A stretch of DNA of 64,000 nucleotides from Pegoplata infirma (GCA_963921195.1 OY992540.1:73335337-73399336); one strand, 5' to 3'; counted from the stretch's first letter, positions 1-12,252 are shown. The notes: generated from the letters alone by a model not told the origin. Program-made: numbers and translations.

Positions 1-519
1 CTCTGTTCGATTTTTCGAACAGTCGAGAACACATTTTTTCAAAAAAATATTTATGTATGAAAAAGGTGGTTTTTCGAGTAAATATGATTAAGTCTCATAT
101 TTCTGCAATAAAAAAATATCCCCACTTGACCACCGCAATTTATATGTCCATGACATGCAATGCAAATTAGCACAGAAATTGTTTCAAGCAAAAACGAAAA
201 TTTAGCATTTTTTGATTTTCGTCTTTTAATTTTTTTGATTAATTTTAGTTTTTTTTTAGATTTAATTTACTAATTAATTCCACTGATTGGATTTATTTTG
301 AAACTATTTATTTTGAAAATAATGAAATAAATTAATAGCAAATAAATCCAAATATTAAAATTGCATGAGAAGTTGAAATGCAGGCTTTTCTGGGATAACG
401 GCACATTGAAAAATTTTTTTGACAAGATTTTTGAGATCAGCGGGTGCTAATTACCCTAAAAAAGTACTCTTTTCCAAAAAAGAAAAATAAAATTGAATCT
501 TGGTCCAAAATGGGTTAAA
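1..519. other. AT-rich intronic sequence, no gene seen
   Basis: This stretch has only short open frames, many A and T runs, and no splice-bounded coding segment. It lies in the region downstream of the recognised exons of the minus-strand LRR gene. I see nothing else that can be supported. Confidence 0.5.
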
Positions 520-1003
520 AAAAGTTGGACAATGTTTTGTTGGTATTTAAACGTAGTTTTAGAAAAAGAATATGAAAAAATTACTCGAAGTAACTATGAC
601 TCATTTTTTAAAGTTTAGATTTTTAAATTTTGAAAATTGCGCTTTTTTTTTTTGTCTCTGGTTTATTTTATATGGTGCCCAAAAAAAAATTAAATTGGTA
701 GATATTGACCCTAACTTACCCTAGATATATTTATTTGTGGGTAAAAATATGTCTTTCAAAAATTAAGGTTGATCGGACATGGGTATGGCGTACCGCAAGA
801 AAAATATGAAATTTTTTCTGTTTTCTAAATTTTTTTTATATTTTAAGTTAAACTTTAAACTCAACTTTAAAGCCATAGTTCGAGATGTGATCACAATTCG
901 TTCTATTTTTTCTTTTCAAATTATGAAAATTGCGCTTTTTTTTTTGACTCTGGTTTATTTTATATGGTGCTCCAAAAAAAAAATTAAATTGGTAGATAAT
1001 GAC

Positions 1004-1916
1004 CAGGGAAACCAAAAATATGCTCTAAAAAACACGTTTTATGCGCTTAAAAAATGCCCTTAAAAACGGAAAATATGCTCTAAAAACACTAAAAATATGC
1101 TCTTAAAAAAATTATGTCCCCTTTTTTGCGGTGTTTTTTACAATTTGTTAGAGAATAGATCTTCCAAATACCGTTATGTGCGGTAGAGGGTTAAATATGT
1201 TCAACAAAAATATTTGCCTTAATATTTTCTACCAAGTTGCTGAATATACCCAGATCTAAAGAAAACTTAGTTTCATATACCGATTTGAAGCAATAACAGG
1301 CCAAAGGGAAATCAATCGTCATAATTCTGTAATTGTTGAAAAAAACATCCTTGTTATATAACAAAATTTGCAAAAAAATGTTCGTCATAAAAAAAATTGG
1401 AAAAGAATTAAAAAAAATGCTCTAAAAATGCAAAAAAATGCTCTAAAAAGTGAAAAAATGCTCTAAAAATTGAAAATATGCTCTACACCCAAAAAAAAAC
1501 GTGGGTATTCAATACTAAAAATTTAACTAATTTTAGTCCAAAAGGACCTAGTGCAGAAATTGGTAACCAATACTAAAATTTTTAACTAATATTAGTCAAA
1601 TCCAGTAAAAATTACTAATGTTAGTACTTTGAAGATACTAAAATTAGTAACGAATTAGTAGATTTTGGTACAATATCACTTACTAAACCTTTTACTGTAG
1701 AATTATTTTGAGTGTAAAAATATGCTGTTATGCTAAAATATGCTCCTTAACCTAAAATATGCAAAAATATGCTCTTAAGGCTAAAATATGCAAAAACATG
1801 CTCTAACAAATCGATGGCAGATTTCTTAAAAACTTCTGAAACGGATGAATACCTTACCCATTTATCAATAAAATGCACAGGAAAAAACATGATACTGCAT
1901 ATTTTTGGTTTCCCTG
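1004..1916. mobile_element. hAT-like non-autonomous element with 8-bp target duplication
   Basis: The ends are perfect 20-bp inverted repeats, CAGGGAAACCAAAAATATGC at 1004-1023 and its complement at 1897-1916. They are flanked by the 8-bp duplication ataatgac (996-1003 and 1917-1924). The paralogous uninterrupted site is at about 697-720 (ggtagatattgaccctaac), so the insertion is directly demonstrated. The interior is dominated by the word atgctctaaaaa. There is no transposase. An 8-bp duplication and CAGGG ends are typical of the hAT superfamily. Confidence 0.9.
1486..1714. mobile_element. Small MITE (CAC-AAAA ends, TA target) nested in the hAT element
   Basis: The ends are CACCCAAAAAAAAA and TTATTTTGAGTG, flanked on both sides by TA (1484-1485, 1715-1716). 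Removing it restores the atgctctaaaaatatgctg periodicity of the host element. The arms are packed with the word family ttagtac/tactaatattagt. It belongs to the TA-flanked MITE set described in the findings. Confidence 0.8.
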
Positions 1917-2149
1917 ATAATGACCCTAACTTACCCTAGATATATTCATTTGGGGGTAAAAAGGAAAAATATGAAATTTTTTCTGTTTTCTCAATTTTTT
2001 TTTTGTATTTTAAGTTAAATTTGAATTCAGGTGGATACATAATTTTGATTTGGAGTAAAATGCCTCTCTAATAAGGAGGTACTAAAAACTAAAATCGGTG
2101 AAAAATCAGCAAGTTATTAAAACTTCCCCAGGGATTAAGGAAGACAATC

Positions 2150-2300
2150 CGATTTATGAAATAACAAGACAAACCGACATTTAAAATCCTACTGAAGATG
2201 ACACTAACTGGGGTGTTTGAAACCGGTATAGGAAATACCAGAAATGTCTATAATTTTTAGAAATTCAATCTTTCTTCTGCATTTTTTCAACTTGGACCCT
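2150..2300 (+). repeat. Dispersed repeat P, fragment
   Basis: Contains aacaagacaaaccgacattt followed by a block ending ctataatttttagaaatt. The same block recurs at 16197-16319, 18130-18215 and inverted at 21360-21520. It is the host repeat into which both Helitron-like elements were inserted. No coding capacity is recognised. 2301-2552 holds nothing I can name. Confidence 0.6.
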
Positions 2301-2552
2301 TATAAATTCATTGAATTTTCTACTGCAATAACATTTTTTAATTCTTCAGGTTCAAATGTGTTAAGATGACAAGTATTTTTGATATTGTGTTTTGCTAACT
2401 TGTTTTTAATTAATGCTAAAAATGCCTGTATTTTTCAACACTCGTTTGAAATTTAGAAAAACCAAAAAAATATTACACTGAAACATTAAGAATAAAAAAT
2501 GCTACACAGTTGATAATTTCAATAAATTTGACTCGTATTCATTAATCATGAA

Positions 2553-3432
2553 CACTCAAAAAAAAAAAAACTGTAAATGAACACTCAAAATAAAAAACTG
2601 TAAACTGTAAAAAAAGCTTGTGAACCTACAAGAAAATTTGCTGATTTTGAACCCACAATTTTTTTGGTAAAAATAGCAAAAACGTTTTGCTAAAAATTAG
2701 TTAACTGAAATTTTTTTTATTTCAGCTTAGTTCATACTCATTTGAGGACCCCATTGGGTTCGGACCCGATAGGTCCAGACCCCGATGGGCCTAGACCTAG
2801 TTGGGTTCCTTGAAAATCATAGTTTTTGATCCATAATTAGTGTCCGTTTCGCTCTACCTTGCTTAGTTTTTGAGATACGTGATTTTAGGGGACCACCGGG
2901 GTTTTGAGAATTACAAAACTCGATAACTTCAAAAATATTACTCGGAGAGCTTTTGATTATTTTTCGGTCTTGTTCTACGTGTTGAGAGCTACAAAAATTC
3001 TTTTGGACTTTTTGTTGTGTCGGCAATGTTTACCGAGATATGAGCATTTTAAAATTTTCGGGAATGCTAACTTTTTTGGATCCAAAGTTAGGACCCATTA
3101 GGGTCAACGCATGTGAAGAGGACCGGCGATACTATGGAGATTCAATGAACCAAAAATAGCCTCCATTTTGCTCTATCTGGCTTAGTTTCCGAGATAGCGC
3201 CATTTTAAGTTTTCTGAAAATAAAAAAAAAATTACCATTTATTTTTGCTAATATTAGCAAAAAATCTTGTAAAAATGTTGTCAACTCAATTTCAAATTTA
3301 GCAAAAGAAATTAGTTCAAAGTTTGTTTAAAATTGCTAATGTGCTAAATGCAGTTTACAAGAATTTTTTGCTAACATGCTAATCTCAATTAGCAAAAAAA
3401 TTAGTAAATCTACTAACGTATTTTTTTGAGTG
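2553..3432. mobile_element. MITE family B, copy 1 (word ttagcaaa)
   Basis: Begins CACTCAAAAAAAA and ends TTTTTTTGAGTG followed by TA. It is closely similar over its whole length to 53044-53939. The arms are made of ttagcaaaa/tgctaac words. The core (2740-3200) contains gggttcggacccgat and is shared with family C. The left end has a small local duplication (two starts about 30 bp apart). It has no coding capacity. Confidence 0.8.
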
Positions 3433-3439
3433 TAGTTTG

Positions 3440-4080
3440 ACAGACTTTAGATGCCTGGGGAAGTTGTAGTTACATGGCTTATTTTCTACCGATTTTAGTT
3501 TTTAGTACCTTATTAGAGAGACATTTAACTCCAAATCATAATTCTGTAACTATATGAATTCAAACTTAACTCAAAATATAGAAAAAATTGAGAAAATTAA
3601 CAAACAGACAAATTTTCCCCGTTTAATTCGTTTTTAAATTTCATGACCGATGTAGCACACCTTCGACATGTCCGATTATTCTGAAATTTCGTGAGATGTA
3701 TTTCTACATTTAAATTAATACATCTAAGTGGAGTTGCGGTTAATATCTAACAATTTCCTTTTTTTGAGCACCATATAAAATAAACCAGAGTTAAAAAAAA
3801 GTGCAATTTTTAAAATTTGAACAAAAATAGAACAAATTGTGATCACATCTTGAATTATGGCTTTAAAATTGAGTAATTTAGAGTAGACTTCTTTGACTTA
3901 AAAAAAAAAAACGAAGGTTCCGGACTTTTTCAAAAAGTCGATTTTAGTTTTTAAACGTTAAAAAATAAGTGATAATTACTTCGAATAATTTGTTCACATT
4001 TTTTTTTCTAAAACTACATTTAAATACCAACAAAACGTAGTTCAACCTTTTTTAAGATATCTTTATTTTTTACTGGTCAA
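3440..4080. repeat. Right arm of the large inverted repeat
   Basis: Inverted counterpart of 520-2120, with family B MITE 2553-3432 and a P fragment between the arms. 4081-4697 continues as AT-rich sequence with an imperfect palindrome at about 4447-4632, whose arms share ctttgatcaaa at the centre and aaactttcatt at the outside. Confidence 0.65.
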
Positions 4081-4697
4081 AATTAATTGAAAATTAATTT
4101 TTTTTTTTTTAATTTTTTGGAATTTTATTACTCAACACCAACACTTGGTATAAAAGGCTCAAAATTTGAGTGAAAGTTGTATTTAATACGTACTAAAACA
4201 TATACAAAAAGAAAATTAATCGAAGGGGATCGGGTCTAAAAGTGGGTAATTTGGCCTGGAATGCCCCATATATTTTTATTTTCTTGCAAATCGGTTCATA
4301 AGGGTTGAGATATTTCCCTTGTTAGTGTACATATATGGTCATTAGAGTAACAGTTTTGAAAAACTTGAACAAAATGGCGGTTTTTTCTATGTTCAAGACA
4401 TTAAAAAAAATTATAAAAAAAGATTTAAAATTTCTTTTCCTTCACCTGGAGATAAACTTTCATTTTAAATTAATTTGAGCTAAATCCAATGATTTTAACC
4501 TGCTGCGTCCTTTGATCAAAGTTTGGGTTTTTTTTTATAAAATTTTCACCAAAAAAAATTTGATCAAAGGGCGCAATGGTTTCAAATGATCTGATTTGCC
4601 TCAATTTAAGTTTAAATGAAAGTTTGTCTCAAGCTCTACGAAATAGTCAGTAAATAATTTTTCTAATTAGTGTTCAGCGTATCAAAATTAATAAAAA

Positions 4698-4900
4698 ACA
4701 AGTAAAAAATTTAAATTCGGCCGTGCCGAATTTTAAATACCCTCCATCTGTATCCCAGTATTTATAAATTAATACGATTTTCTAATGCACGTTCATTAAA
4801 AATTTAATATCAATGGCACAGATTAATACAGACTCGACAATTATAACAAGTGTCAAAAAAGTAGTCTTTAACCATATGGTTATTTTTTTTAAATTATTCT
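4698..4900 (+). repeat. mini-me type I head fragment
   Basis: Starts acaagtaaaaaatttaaatt followed by the hairpin ATTCGGC...GCCGAAT and ataccctcc, the standard head of the type I repeat in this window. The microsatellite half is missing. Confidence 0.6.
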
Positions 4901-4936
4901 ACTAATTAGGTTAGAGAGAGAAAACCAATATAAGAT

Positions 4937-5094
4937 AATAATCACAATTGGAGCGGGAAGCGTTTTTCCGCAACTGTTCACATACGTTTTATATGACAAC
5001 AAAATTCCGCCGCGTTTTTCCGCCAAACTAGATTCAATTCTATTTTTATGAGGACAATTGCGTTTTTCCGCTTCCCGCTCCAATTGTGATTATT
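4937..5094. mobile_element. Short foldback MITE with 26-bp perfect inverted ends
   Basis: The inverted arms 4937-4962 and 5069-5094 are perfect and read AATAATCACAATTGG followed by AGCGGGAAGCG. The GC-rich ends stand out in AT-rich surroundings. A partial relative lies at about 6413-6470. No clear target duplication was found. Confidence 0.7.
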
Positions 5095-5246
5095 CTCTAA
5101 CACGCCATACGAAAAAAAAGGTAGAACGGCTTTTATTGTTTTACTCACTTCTAACTAGTAGAAAGTGTTGCCATGCTTAAAACCAGCTAAAAACCGATCT
5201 GTATCTTCTAAAATCGCTAAGTTTTTACCCATTTTTGTTTTACAAC

Positions 5247-5993
5247 TAGTGTTTGGGGTTCGGGAATTCCCGGGTCGGATTTCCCGGGAATTCCCGGGGA
5301 AACACTGACGGGAATTCCCGGGAATTTTTTTAATTTTTCCCGGGAAATCCGGGAATTTTGTAAAATAAACCTTTTTACATAAAAACGTTTATTTTCCTTT
5401 AATTTTTACCATTTTTTTTTTACATGCAGGTATAATTAAATTGATATTTTTTGTATTTTTTCTATTTGGAAGAACAGTGCAAATATATATTCATAGGAAA
5501 ACTGACCAAGTGTAAAAAGTATGTTAATATCATGAAAAAACTTAAAAAGTCAAAAAATATACGTCAGTTAATGATAATTTTGCTAAGACTGTCAAAAAAA
5601 TATAAAAATTTTGAACCTAGAATTAACATTTCCAGAATAAATATTAAAAGTGCTGCCAACTATATTAGTTTTTTCTCGAATAACGCAGTTTTAATTTATT
5701 TGCGATTTTTTCTATTTTTTGCGATTTTTTGTGAAGGAAAAAGTTGCAATATTTTTTTGGTTTGTTTTATTGTAATTCATGATTTTTAACTTTTATGTTT
5801 TGATTTTTTATGTTTTAATTAATTGTTTATCTCTAATAAAACTGTTTTCAATAAAAAGATAATCAAATTTTAATGTTTTTTATGATTTACATTAATAATG
5901 AAAATTTCCCGGGATTCCCGGGAATCCCGGGAAATAAATTATTTTTTTCCCGTTTCCCGGGAAATTGAAAAGTCCGGGAATTCCCAAACACTA
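5247..5993. mobile_element. hAT-like element with CCCGGG/GAATTC subterminal repeats
   Basis: The inverted ends TAGTGTTTGGG (5247) and CCCAAACACTA (to 5993) are flanked by the perfect 8-bp duplication tttacaac (5239-5246, 5994-6001). Both subterminal regions are tandem palindromes built of GGGAATTCCCGGG. The middle holds a lysine- and isoleucine-rich open frame at 5451-5789 that resembles no family I know and is probably chance. A related element is at 58843-59934. Confidence 0.9.
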
Positions 5994-6152
5994 TTTACAA
6001 CTCTACTGTCTAGTCTGTATATAGTCTGTGTCTATGGTGTTTTGAAAATATTTTTTTTGCCCATTACCAGGGCTGGAAAATCTCTAAACACCGTTTCTGT
6101 TAAAATAGCGTGTTTTTTTTTTTAAATTTATATGAATATGTATATCAAAATT

Positions 6153-6280
6153 GCTACACTCAAAAAATTATAACGGTAGATTCCACTACAAAAGACAGTT
6201 AAAACAACTACATTTGTTGTTGTTTAGACGTCTACGTTGTTGTTTTTAACTATTAATTAAAACGTCTCCCTATTGTCACC
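6153..6280 (+). mobile_element. MITE fragment (CACTCAAAAAA end)
   Basis: A single left end TACACTCAAAAAATTATAAC is followed by a caactacatttgttgttg word array. No right end was found. 6281-6870 is AT-rich and contains only the short foldback relative near 6413-6470. Confidence 0.45.
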
Positions 6281-6870
6281 CGCGGATCTTTATGGAATTG
6301 GTTTTATTTTGTAGATCAGAAAATATAAAGGGACACATATTTTTTTTAGCGGCCCAAATTCATATTTAGGGGGTAAAAAGGAGGGGGAAGACAAGGCAAT
6401 TTTTAAGTTTTTAATTCAATTCCATTTTTATGAGGACAATTGCGGAAAAACGCTTTCCGCTCCAATTTGTTAACATTCATCAAAACAAAAAAAAAAAAAA
6501 ACGAAACGAAATGTAGACTTCCATTAATTTCTCAATTTAATTTAGCATCGTTTGGAATAGTTTTGTAAAATATTACACATTTTCGATGAAATATTGATAA
6601 AATTAGCTTATTAAGGTACCTACAGACGACGCAATATTATGCACAATATTTTTGACGTTTTCCCACAATTGGCATACATAAAAATACTGAAATCGATTTG
6701 ATTTGTAAAAATAATATTTATAAAATTTATTCTTAATGAATAAAATTTATTTAAAAAAAAAATTAATTAACTTATTTTATTTCAAATTTTTAAATTAACA
6801 AAATCAAGTAACTCAAAATAAAAACTTATTAATGGTAAAATTAAAAAAAAGCCACAAATGAAAAAAAAAA

Positions 6871-7297
6871 ACAAGTAAAAAAGTTAAATTCGGCCTTGCC
6901 GAATGTAGTGATACCCTCCACCAGAAGCCGAATTAAAGCATTTTGTATTTTTAGGTTATATTGAATGTACTGAAATTTTTGAGGTGTGCTTACATTTTCG
7001 TTCATAACTTTTGAACCGCTGAACCGATATCGCTCAAATGCAATACCAAACTTCTCGGGAGAACTTCCAATAAATATGTTAAGTTTCAGTCATCTCTGTG
7101 CAATATTTTGTCCGCTACAGCATTTTCCACAGACAGACGGACAGACGGACAGACGGACATCGTTAGAATGTCTTAAAATCGATCGGGCATCATGAATATA
7201 TATACTTTATGGGGTCCCAGACCGATATTTCGATGAGTTACAAACGGAATGACAAACTTATATATACCCTCTATCACTAAGAGGAGGGTATAAAAAA
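6871..7297 (+). repeat. mini-me repeat type I, short variant
   Basis: Head acaagtaaaaaagttaaatt with the ATTCGGC hairpin, then the microsatellite (CAGACGGA)n near 7128-7160, the core atcgttagaatgtct, a TA tract, and the tail ggagggtata at 7283-7292. This is the mini-me layout known from Diptera: a GTCY tract, a short conserved core and a TA tract. Confidence 0.8.
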
Positions 7298-7303
7298 ATT
7301 ATA

Positions 7304-7380
7304 CTCTCGCCCAAACCGGGAGACGAACCTGGTGCCCCCAAATTAATATCCGACGACACTACCATTAGACCACCGGCAGC
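7304..7380 (-). pseudogene. tRNA-like sequence (degenerate)
   Basis: Read on the minus strand it has an A-box-like TGGTCTAATGG and a B box GGTTCGTCTCC with spacing right for a tRNA. I cannot pair a good acceptor or anticodon stem. It may be a tRNA relic or a SINE head. The usual follow-up is a covariance-model scan. Confidence 0.45.
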
Positions 7381-7436
7381 ATTAAAAATGCATGTCAAAT
7401 TCGCAATTTTGTTTGATTATAACACAGCAATGCTTA

Positions 7437-7560
7437 AAATAACTTACCCAGTGGTAGGTATACCCAGTGGTAAGTATACCCAGTGGTAGGTATACCCAGT
7501 GGTAGGTGATAAATATCTTATCCAATAAATATCTTATCCAATAAATATCTTATCCAAGAA
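7437..7560 (+). repeat. Two short tandem arrays
   Basis: Four copies of a unit containing acccagtggtaggtat (7447-7507) are followed by three copies of ataaatatcttatccaa (about 7510-7558). Confidence 0.85.
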
Positions 7561-7662
7561 ATTATCAAAAAAAAAAAAAAAAAAAAACAATCAAAACACA
7601 AATAAAGAATGGATGGTATAAAAAAAATGTAGAAAATATAATTTTTTTTCAAAAATTATTTC

Positions 7663-8110
7663 ATTAGCAATTTAACGACTATCTTAAAAGAGATAAACAA
7701 AACCGGGCAAATTACAACAAACCCTCTACTGTTGTGTATAAAAGAAGTTTTGTTGAATATAGCATATTTTTTCGACCAAAATTCAATTTCGCTTTTAAAG
7801 AAAAACAAAACGACATTTAATTAATAATTAATTACAGCACATTTATATATTTGCAAAAACTGAGAAAAATCAATGACTCGATAAATATAATGAAGGGTAT
7901 AGATTTAGGTGATTTAAATAAAATTATAATAATAAACAATATTAACAAAAAAAAAAAAATCTTGAGTCTTAACATGATTCGAACCCGGGACTCCATGTAT
8001 GAAAAGCCAACACTCTAGCCATCTTACCACAGACTGATTAAAAGTTTTACAATTTTGCGGGTATGTTAAAAGAACGAGAACCAAAACAGATAAATTAGTG
8101 TTGCCAGAAA
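7663..8110 (+). repeat. Direct repeat unit, copy 1, with tRNA-like end
   Basis: Nearly identical to 8848-9308, about 1.19 kb downstream. The unit has gtgtataaaa near its start and ends in a minus-strand tRNA-like sequence. The segment between the units (8111-8847) contains a third, poorer version of the tRNA-like end (about 8425-8480) and the palindrome aagttcggc...gccgaactt (8760-8787). LTR-like arrangement is possible, but no TG..CA ends or coding domain are visible. Confidence 0.6.
7964..8035 (-). pseudogene. tRNA-like sequence in repeat copy 1
   Basis: On the minus strand a five-pair acceptor (AGTCT with AGACT), an A-box region TGGTAAGATGG and a B box GGGTTCGAATC can be seen in about 72 nt. 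The T stem does not close well. The second copy at 9171-9243 differs at a few positions, so this is a repeat-borne tRNA relic. Confidence 0.5.
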
Positions 8111-8847
8111 TCGTCAATGAAATCGTCTGTCCGTTTGTAAGAATTGGACGCAAAATATAAATATATTGAATGTGTTTGATATTGAACTTATCCAAGAAAT
8201 TATAAAAAAAAAGAACAATCAAAACACAAATAAAGAGTGGATGGTATAAAAAAAAATGGAGAAAATAAAATTTTTTTTCCAAAAATTATTTCATTTACCC
8301 AATGACAAAGAATACAAAAGATTGTTAGGCCGAATATAAATTATTAAGGGGATTTTAATAAATTGTAATTTTATAAACAATATTGAAGCTAAAAAATAAA
8401 TAAAAAAAAAAAAAAAAACTTCATCCCGACCATGACTCAAACCTGCGACCATATGAATGATTATAGTGAGAATGCCAAATATATGAGTAATAGTTGAATG
8501 ACTTACTTAAAATGCAAGACGGTATTATAATTCAATACATATATAATTTAATACACCTTAATTTGGCACACTTAAAGTTCAAGCACTTATAACAACGCTT
8601 AGTTAAATTACATACAAGTAATTGTGCATTCTCGCTTACCCACCTTTTTGCTTAGTCTTAAGATTTATTATGATAAACAAAACTATAATTATTAATTATA
8701 TTAAATAAAGAGAACAGTTTAATATCAGCAACGACTAAGAAAAGTTCATCTTTTATTATTAAAGTTCGGCACGGAACGCCGAACTTAACAGATAAGCCAA
8801 CAGTGCAGCCAACAGTGCAGCCATCATACCACAGACTGCTTCTGAAT

Positions 8848-9308
8848 GTCTTAGCAATTTAACGACTATGTTTAAAGAGATAAAAAAAAACCGAGCAAAT
8901 TACAACAAACCCACGACTGCTGTGTATAAAATAAGTTTTGTTGAATATACCATATTTTTTCCACCAAAATTCAATTTCGCTTTTAAAGAAAAACAAAACG
9001 ACATTTAATTAATAATTAATTACAGCACATTTATATATTTGCAAAAACTGAGAAAAATCAATGACTCGATATATATAATGAAGGGTATAGATTTAGGTGA
9101 TTTAAATTAAATTGTAATAATAAACAATATTAATAAACAATATTAACAAACAAAAAAAAATAATATATTTTGAGTCCTAACATGACTCGAACCCGGGAGT
9201 CCATGTATGAAAAGCCAACACTCTAGCCATCATACCACAGACTGATTAAAAGTTTTACAATTTAGCGGGTATGTTAAAAGAACGAGAACCAAAACAGATA
9301 AATTAAAA
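8848..9308 (+). repeat. Direct repeat unit, copy 2
   Basis: Second copy of the unit at 7663-8110, including the tRNA-like end. Confidence 0.6.
9171..9243 (-). pseudogene. tRNA-like sequence in repeat copy 2
   Basis: Same structure as 7964-8035, with B box GGGTTCGAGTC on the minus strand. Same interpretation. Confidence 0.5.
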
Positions 9309-9314
9309 AAAAGC

Positions 9315-10140
9315 ATTTAAGTAAACTGGAGTTATAACTCTTAAAACATAAAATATTAACAACATTTTTCAAAGGTATTTAAATATGTTTATTAAAGGCC
9401 AAGATAAATCATCTTCTAAATGTGCCAATTTTGCTCCAAATTTGCTCATATTTTCTATATAGGCCACAAAGACCATATTTACACTCCATGTTAAAATTTG
9501 TTTTCATACGTTAATCAGAATTTGAGTTATAGTATTTTACATGCTAGGTTTGTATGGGGGGTGTTACACCCCTTTTTTCTATTCCGCCCAAATTTTACAT
9601 AGAGATCAGACATGCTAAAATATCATTCTATACCAAATTTCATTCGAATCTGTTAAACAGAAGCCGAGTTATAGCATTTTGCATGCTAAGCTAATGTGGG
9701 AGGTGCCACTCCCCTTTGTCCAATTCTTCTAAAATTTTACACAGACATTGTACATGGTATAATATTATTCTGTACCAAATTTTATTTTAATCTGTAAAGT
9801 AGAAGCTGTGTAAACGCATTTTGTATTTTCAAAATTTAAGAGGTGTCGTTAAACTTTCACTCATAACTTTTGATCGGCTGCGCCGATTTCGCTCAAATGC
9901 AATACCAAACTTCTCGGGAGAACTTCCAACAAATATGTTAAGTTTCAGTCATCTCTGTGTAATATTTTGTCCGCTACAGCATTTTCAACAGACGGACAGA
10001 CGGACATCGCTAGAATGTCTTAAAATCGATCGGGCATCATGAATATATATACTTTATGGGGTCCTAGACCGATATTTCGATGAGTTACAAACGGAATGAC
10101 AAACTTATATATACCCTCTATCACTAAGTGGAGGGTATAA
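9315..10140 (+). repeat. mini-me repeat type I, long variant without head
   Basis: The right part (gacggacagacggacatcgc, core, TA tract, tail ggagggtata ending 10140) matches 7085-7297. The left part has internal repeats around gccgagttatagcattttg (9660-9680). The head hairpin is missing. 10141-10910 is AT-rich and shares words with 51950-52140 but has no gene. Confidence 0.6.
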
Positions 10141-10910
10141 TGATGAGTCAAAATTGTTTACAAATTTCTGGAACTTAGGAAAAAAACCCGCCATTTTTAG
10201 AAATTTTTCGATGTCGAAAACCACTCAACCGATTTCAGAATTTTTTTTTGTTATTTCATATCCAGCATGCCACAATTAATAAAAATTATGTAACGCAAGA
10301 CATTTTTTTTTTTTTTTTTTCAATTTCTCCATTTTTAAAAAATATTTAATACTGGGAGAAATTTTCCAAAAATCCAAAATTTTTATCGAAGGGCGGCTTG
10401 AGCTCCAATTAAGATTAAATGAAAAGTTGTCTCAAGCTCTATGAAAGGGTTATTGAAAATAAATTCTTGAACATAGAAAAAAACCACCATATTTTTCAAT
10501 TTCAAATAGCGTTATCTCAAAAACTGTTCGACCAAATTTACTTTTAAATATTCCTGTTCAGCGCATCAAAACTAATAAATACAATGTGTCGCAAGAAATA
10601 TTTTTTTTAATTTCCCGACTAAAAAAAAATACACCGGTCCATATAAAACTTGAAATTGAGTCATTTCGGCTTAAATTGGATAAAATAAGATGATAAAATT
10701 GGAGGATTTTTCATAAAATTCATATTTTCATTTTTAACCTTAAATATATTTAAATATTTAAAATATTGAAATATACCAAATGTTTACACACTAAAAACAA
10801 CCATCACAACCATATCTGTCATGTGATGTTTAAATATGCGCTGCAACAGAAAACAAATTAAATACAACTGAAGAGTCTGTATTTTTAGTTTTTAAAATGG
10901 CCATATCCCA

Positions 10911-11105
10911 GCAATGTCTCAGAATCTGTGACTTTTTCTATAGGAAAAATGTCTCAGAATCCGAGACTTTTCCTACAGGACTTTTCTGAAGAAAAATTTT
11001 CTCAAAATCTGGAATTTTTTCTATAGAAAAATTGTCTCAGAATCTGTTACATTTTCTAAAGAAAAAAAAAAAAATATCGCAGAATCTAGGATTTTTTCTA
11101 GGTAT
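10911..11105 (+). repeat. Minisatellite of the ctcagaatctg type
   Basis: Degenerate copies of a roughly 35-bp unit with tctcagaatctg and ttttctatagg. The same unit forms the larger arrays at 56900-57540 and 59986-60410. It is followed by a TTCGG-rich inverted-word segment at 11106-11300. Confidence 0.6.
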
Positions 11106-11309
11106 GTCGCGAATTATGTATTCGGCATTTTACCGAAAACTTATTATTCGGTATTCGATTGGAACCGAAAAAGGTATTTTTATAACTAATTTAAATTTTG
11201 CCGAATATTCGGCAAACTGTTGACGAATATTTATTTAACCGAATATACAAAAAACATGCCGAATATGACGAATAACGAAAAGTGACGAATTTTTGTCATA
11301 AGCTTACAC

Positions 11310-11532
11310 TTTATTTGTTAAATCAATCATTGTTTTGATTGACTTTAAATAAAAAATTGATCAAATTTTAGATCAAAATCGACGAAATTTTTGATTAAAA
11401 AAAATTTCAATCAATCGCCTACAATTTGATGATTAGTATAAAAATGTTCTTAATTGGAGGAGATTCAATCAAAAAATTTATTGAATCCGCGTTTTTGTTG
11501 ATTGAAATTCTTTTCAATTTTTTTCTGTGAAA
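11310..11532 (+). mobile_element. MITE fragment (word gattgaaattt)
   Basis: A word array of gattgaaa and its complement ends TTTTTTTCTGTG, the right terminus of the CACAG MITE subgroup. The left terminus is not clear. Confidence 0.4.
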
Positions 11533-11537
11533 GCAAA

Positions 11538-12024
11538 GTTTTTTTAGAAAAAAGAATGTTATATTACTTTGCTATTCCATGTAAAACGAATTGAATCAGT
11601 CGAGGACCCCATTAAAAAACCAATAGAGCTGTATATTTCGTAAGTGAGTGCAAAAAGAAGTTCAAAAAAGGGTTTTTACATTTTTGAGAGTATAAAAGAT
11701 TCGGCACCAAAGAATATAACACTCTCACTTGTTTTATGTACATTTGATAAACAAATGGAAAATTTTTTTATCAAATGTTTTATGTACATTTGATAAACAA
11801 ATGGAAATTTTTGATAAACAAATGGAAAAACGGCTTTATTTACCACGAGGTGAATTGTTATCCAAGTTACAAACCAAGTTATTAAAATTTTTGGGTTTAA
11901 GAAAATGAAAATAGTAATTCTTGTTTTCTTTTTCGTTAATTCTTAGCTTATATAGTCAAACTGAGGTGGCGTCCTGCAACTTTTTTAAAATTAGACACCA
12001 GCCTTAAAACATTATCATGTTAAA
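11538..12024 (+). repeat. Dispersed repeat X, copy 1
   Basis: Contains gattcggcaccaaagaatat, then cacttgttttatgtacattt and a conserved end cagccttaaaacattatcat. Copies lie at 30430-31744 (interrupted by a mini-me) and inverted at 60498-61432. The head resembles the mini-me terminal module. 12025-12252 holds nothing I recognise. Confidence 0.6.
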
Positions 12025-12252
12025 AGTCCATGAAACTACTTAATGTTTGTTGGGATACCCTTTTTAGCAAACTTAGTAACAAAACCATTTAAATTTTAGG
12101 GACAAAATATGTGGGCATATAGTGTGCTGATGATAATGACAGGAAATGTTGGGAAATATATAAATGTACAAATGTGGGCAAATATTGTTGAAATGTGACA
12201 AAATTGTATGTAATTCATTTTGTAAACATTTCCAAACATCTATGTGAATATT

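Larger units (their letters stand above)
520..2120. repeat. Left arm of a large inverted repeat (partner 3440-4080)
   Basis: Marker word ggtttattttatatggtgc occurs at 660-678 and again at 952-970, and its reverse complement at 3768-3786. The words around 545-600 (ggtatttaaacgtag, aattactcgaagtaa) recur inverted near 3970-4030, and the block around 2030-2110 recurs inverted at 3455-3560. The arm contains an internal direct duplication of about 300 bp, and its second copy is interrupted by the hAT element 1004-1916. Related words recur near 49640-49860. Together the arms form a degraded foldback structure. Confidence 0.7.
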
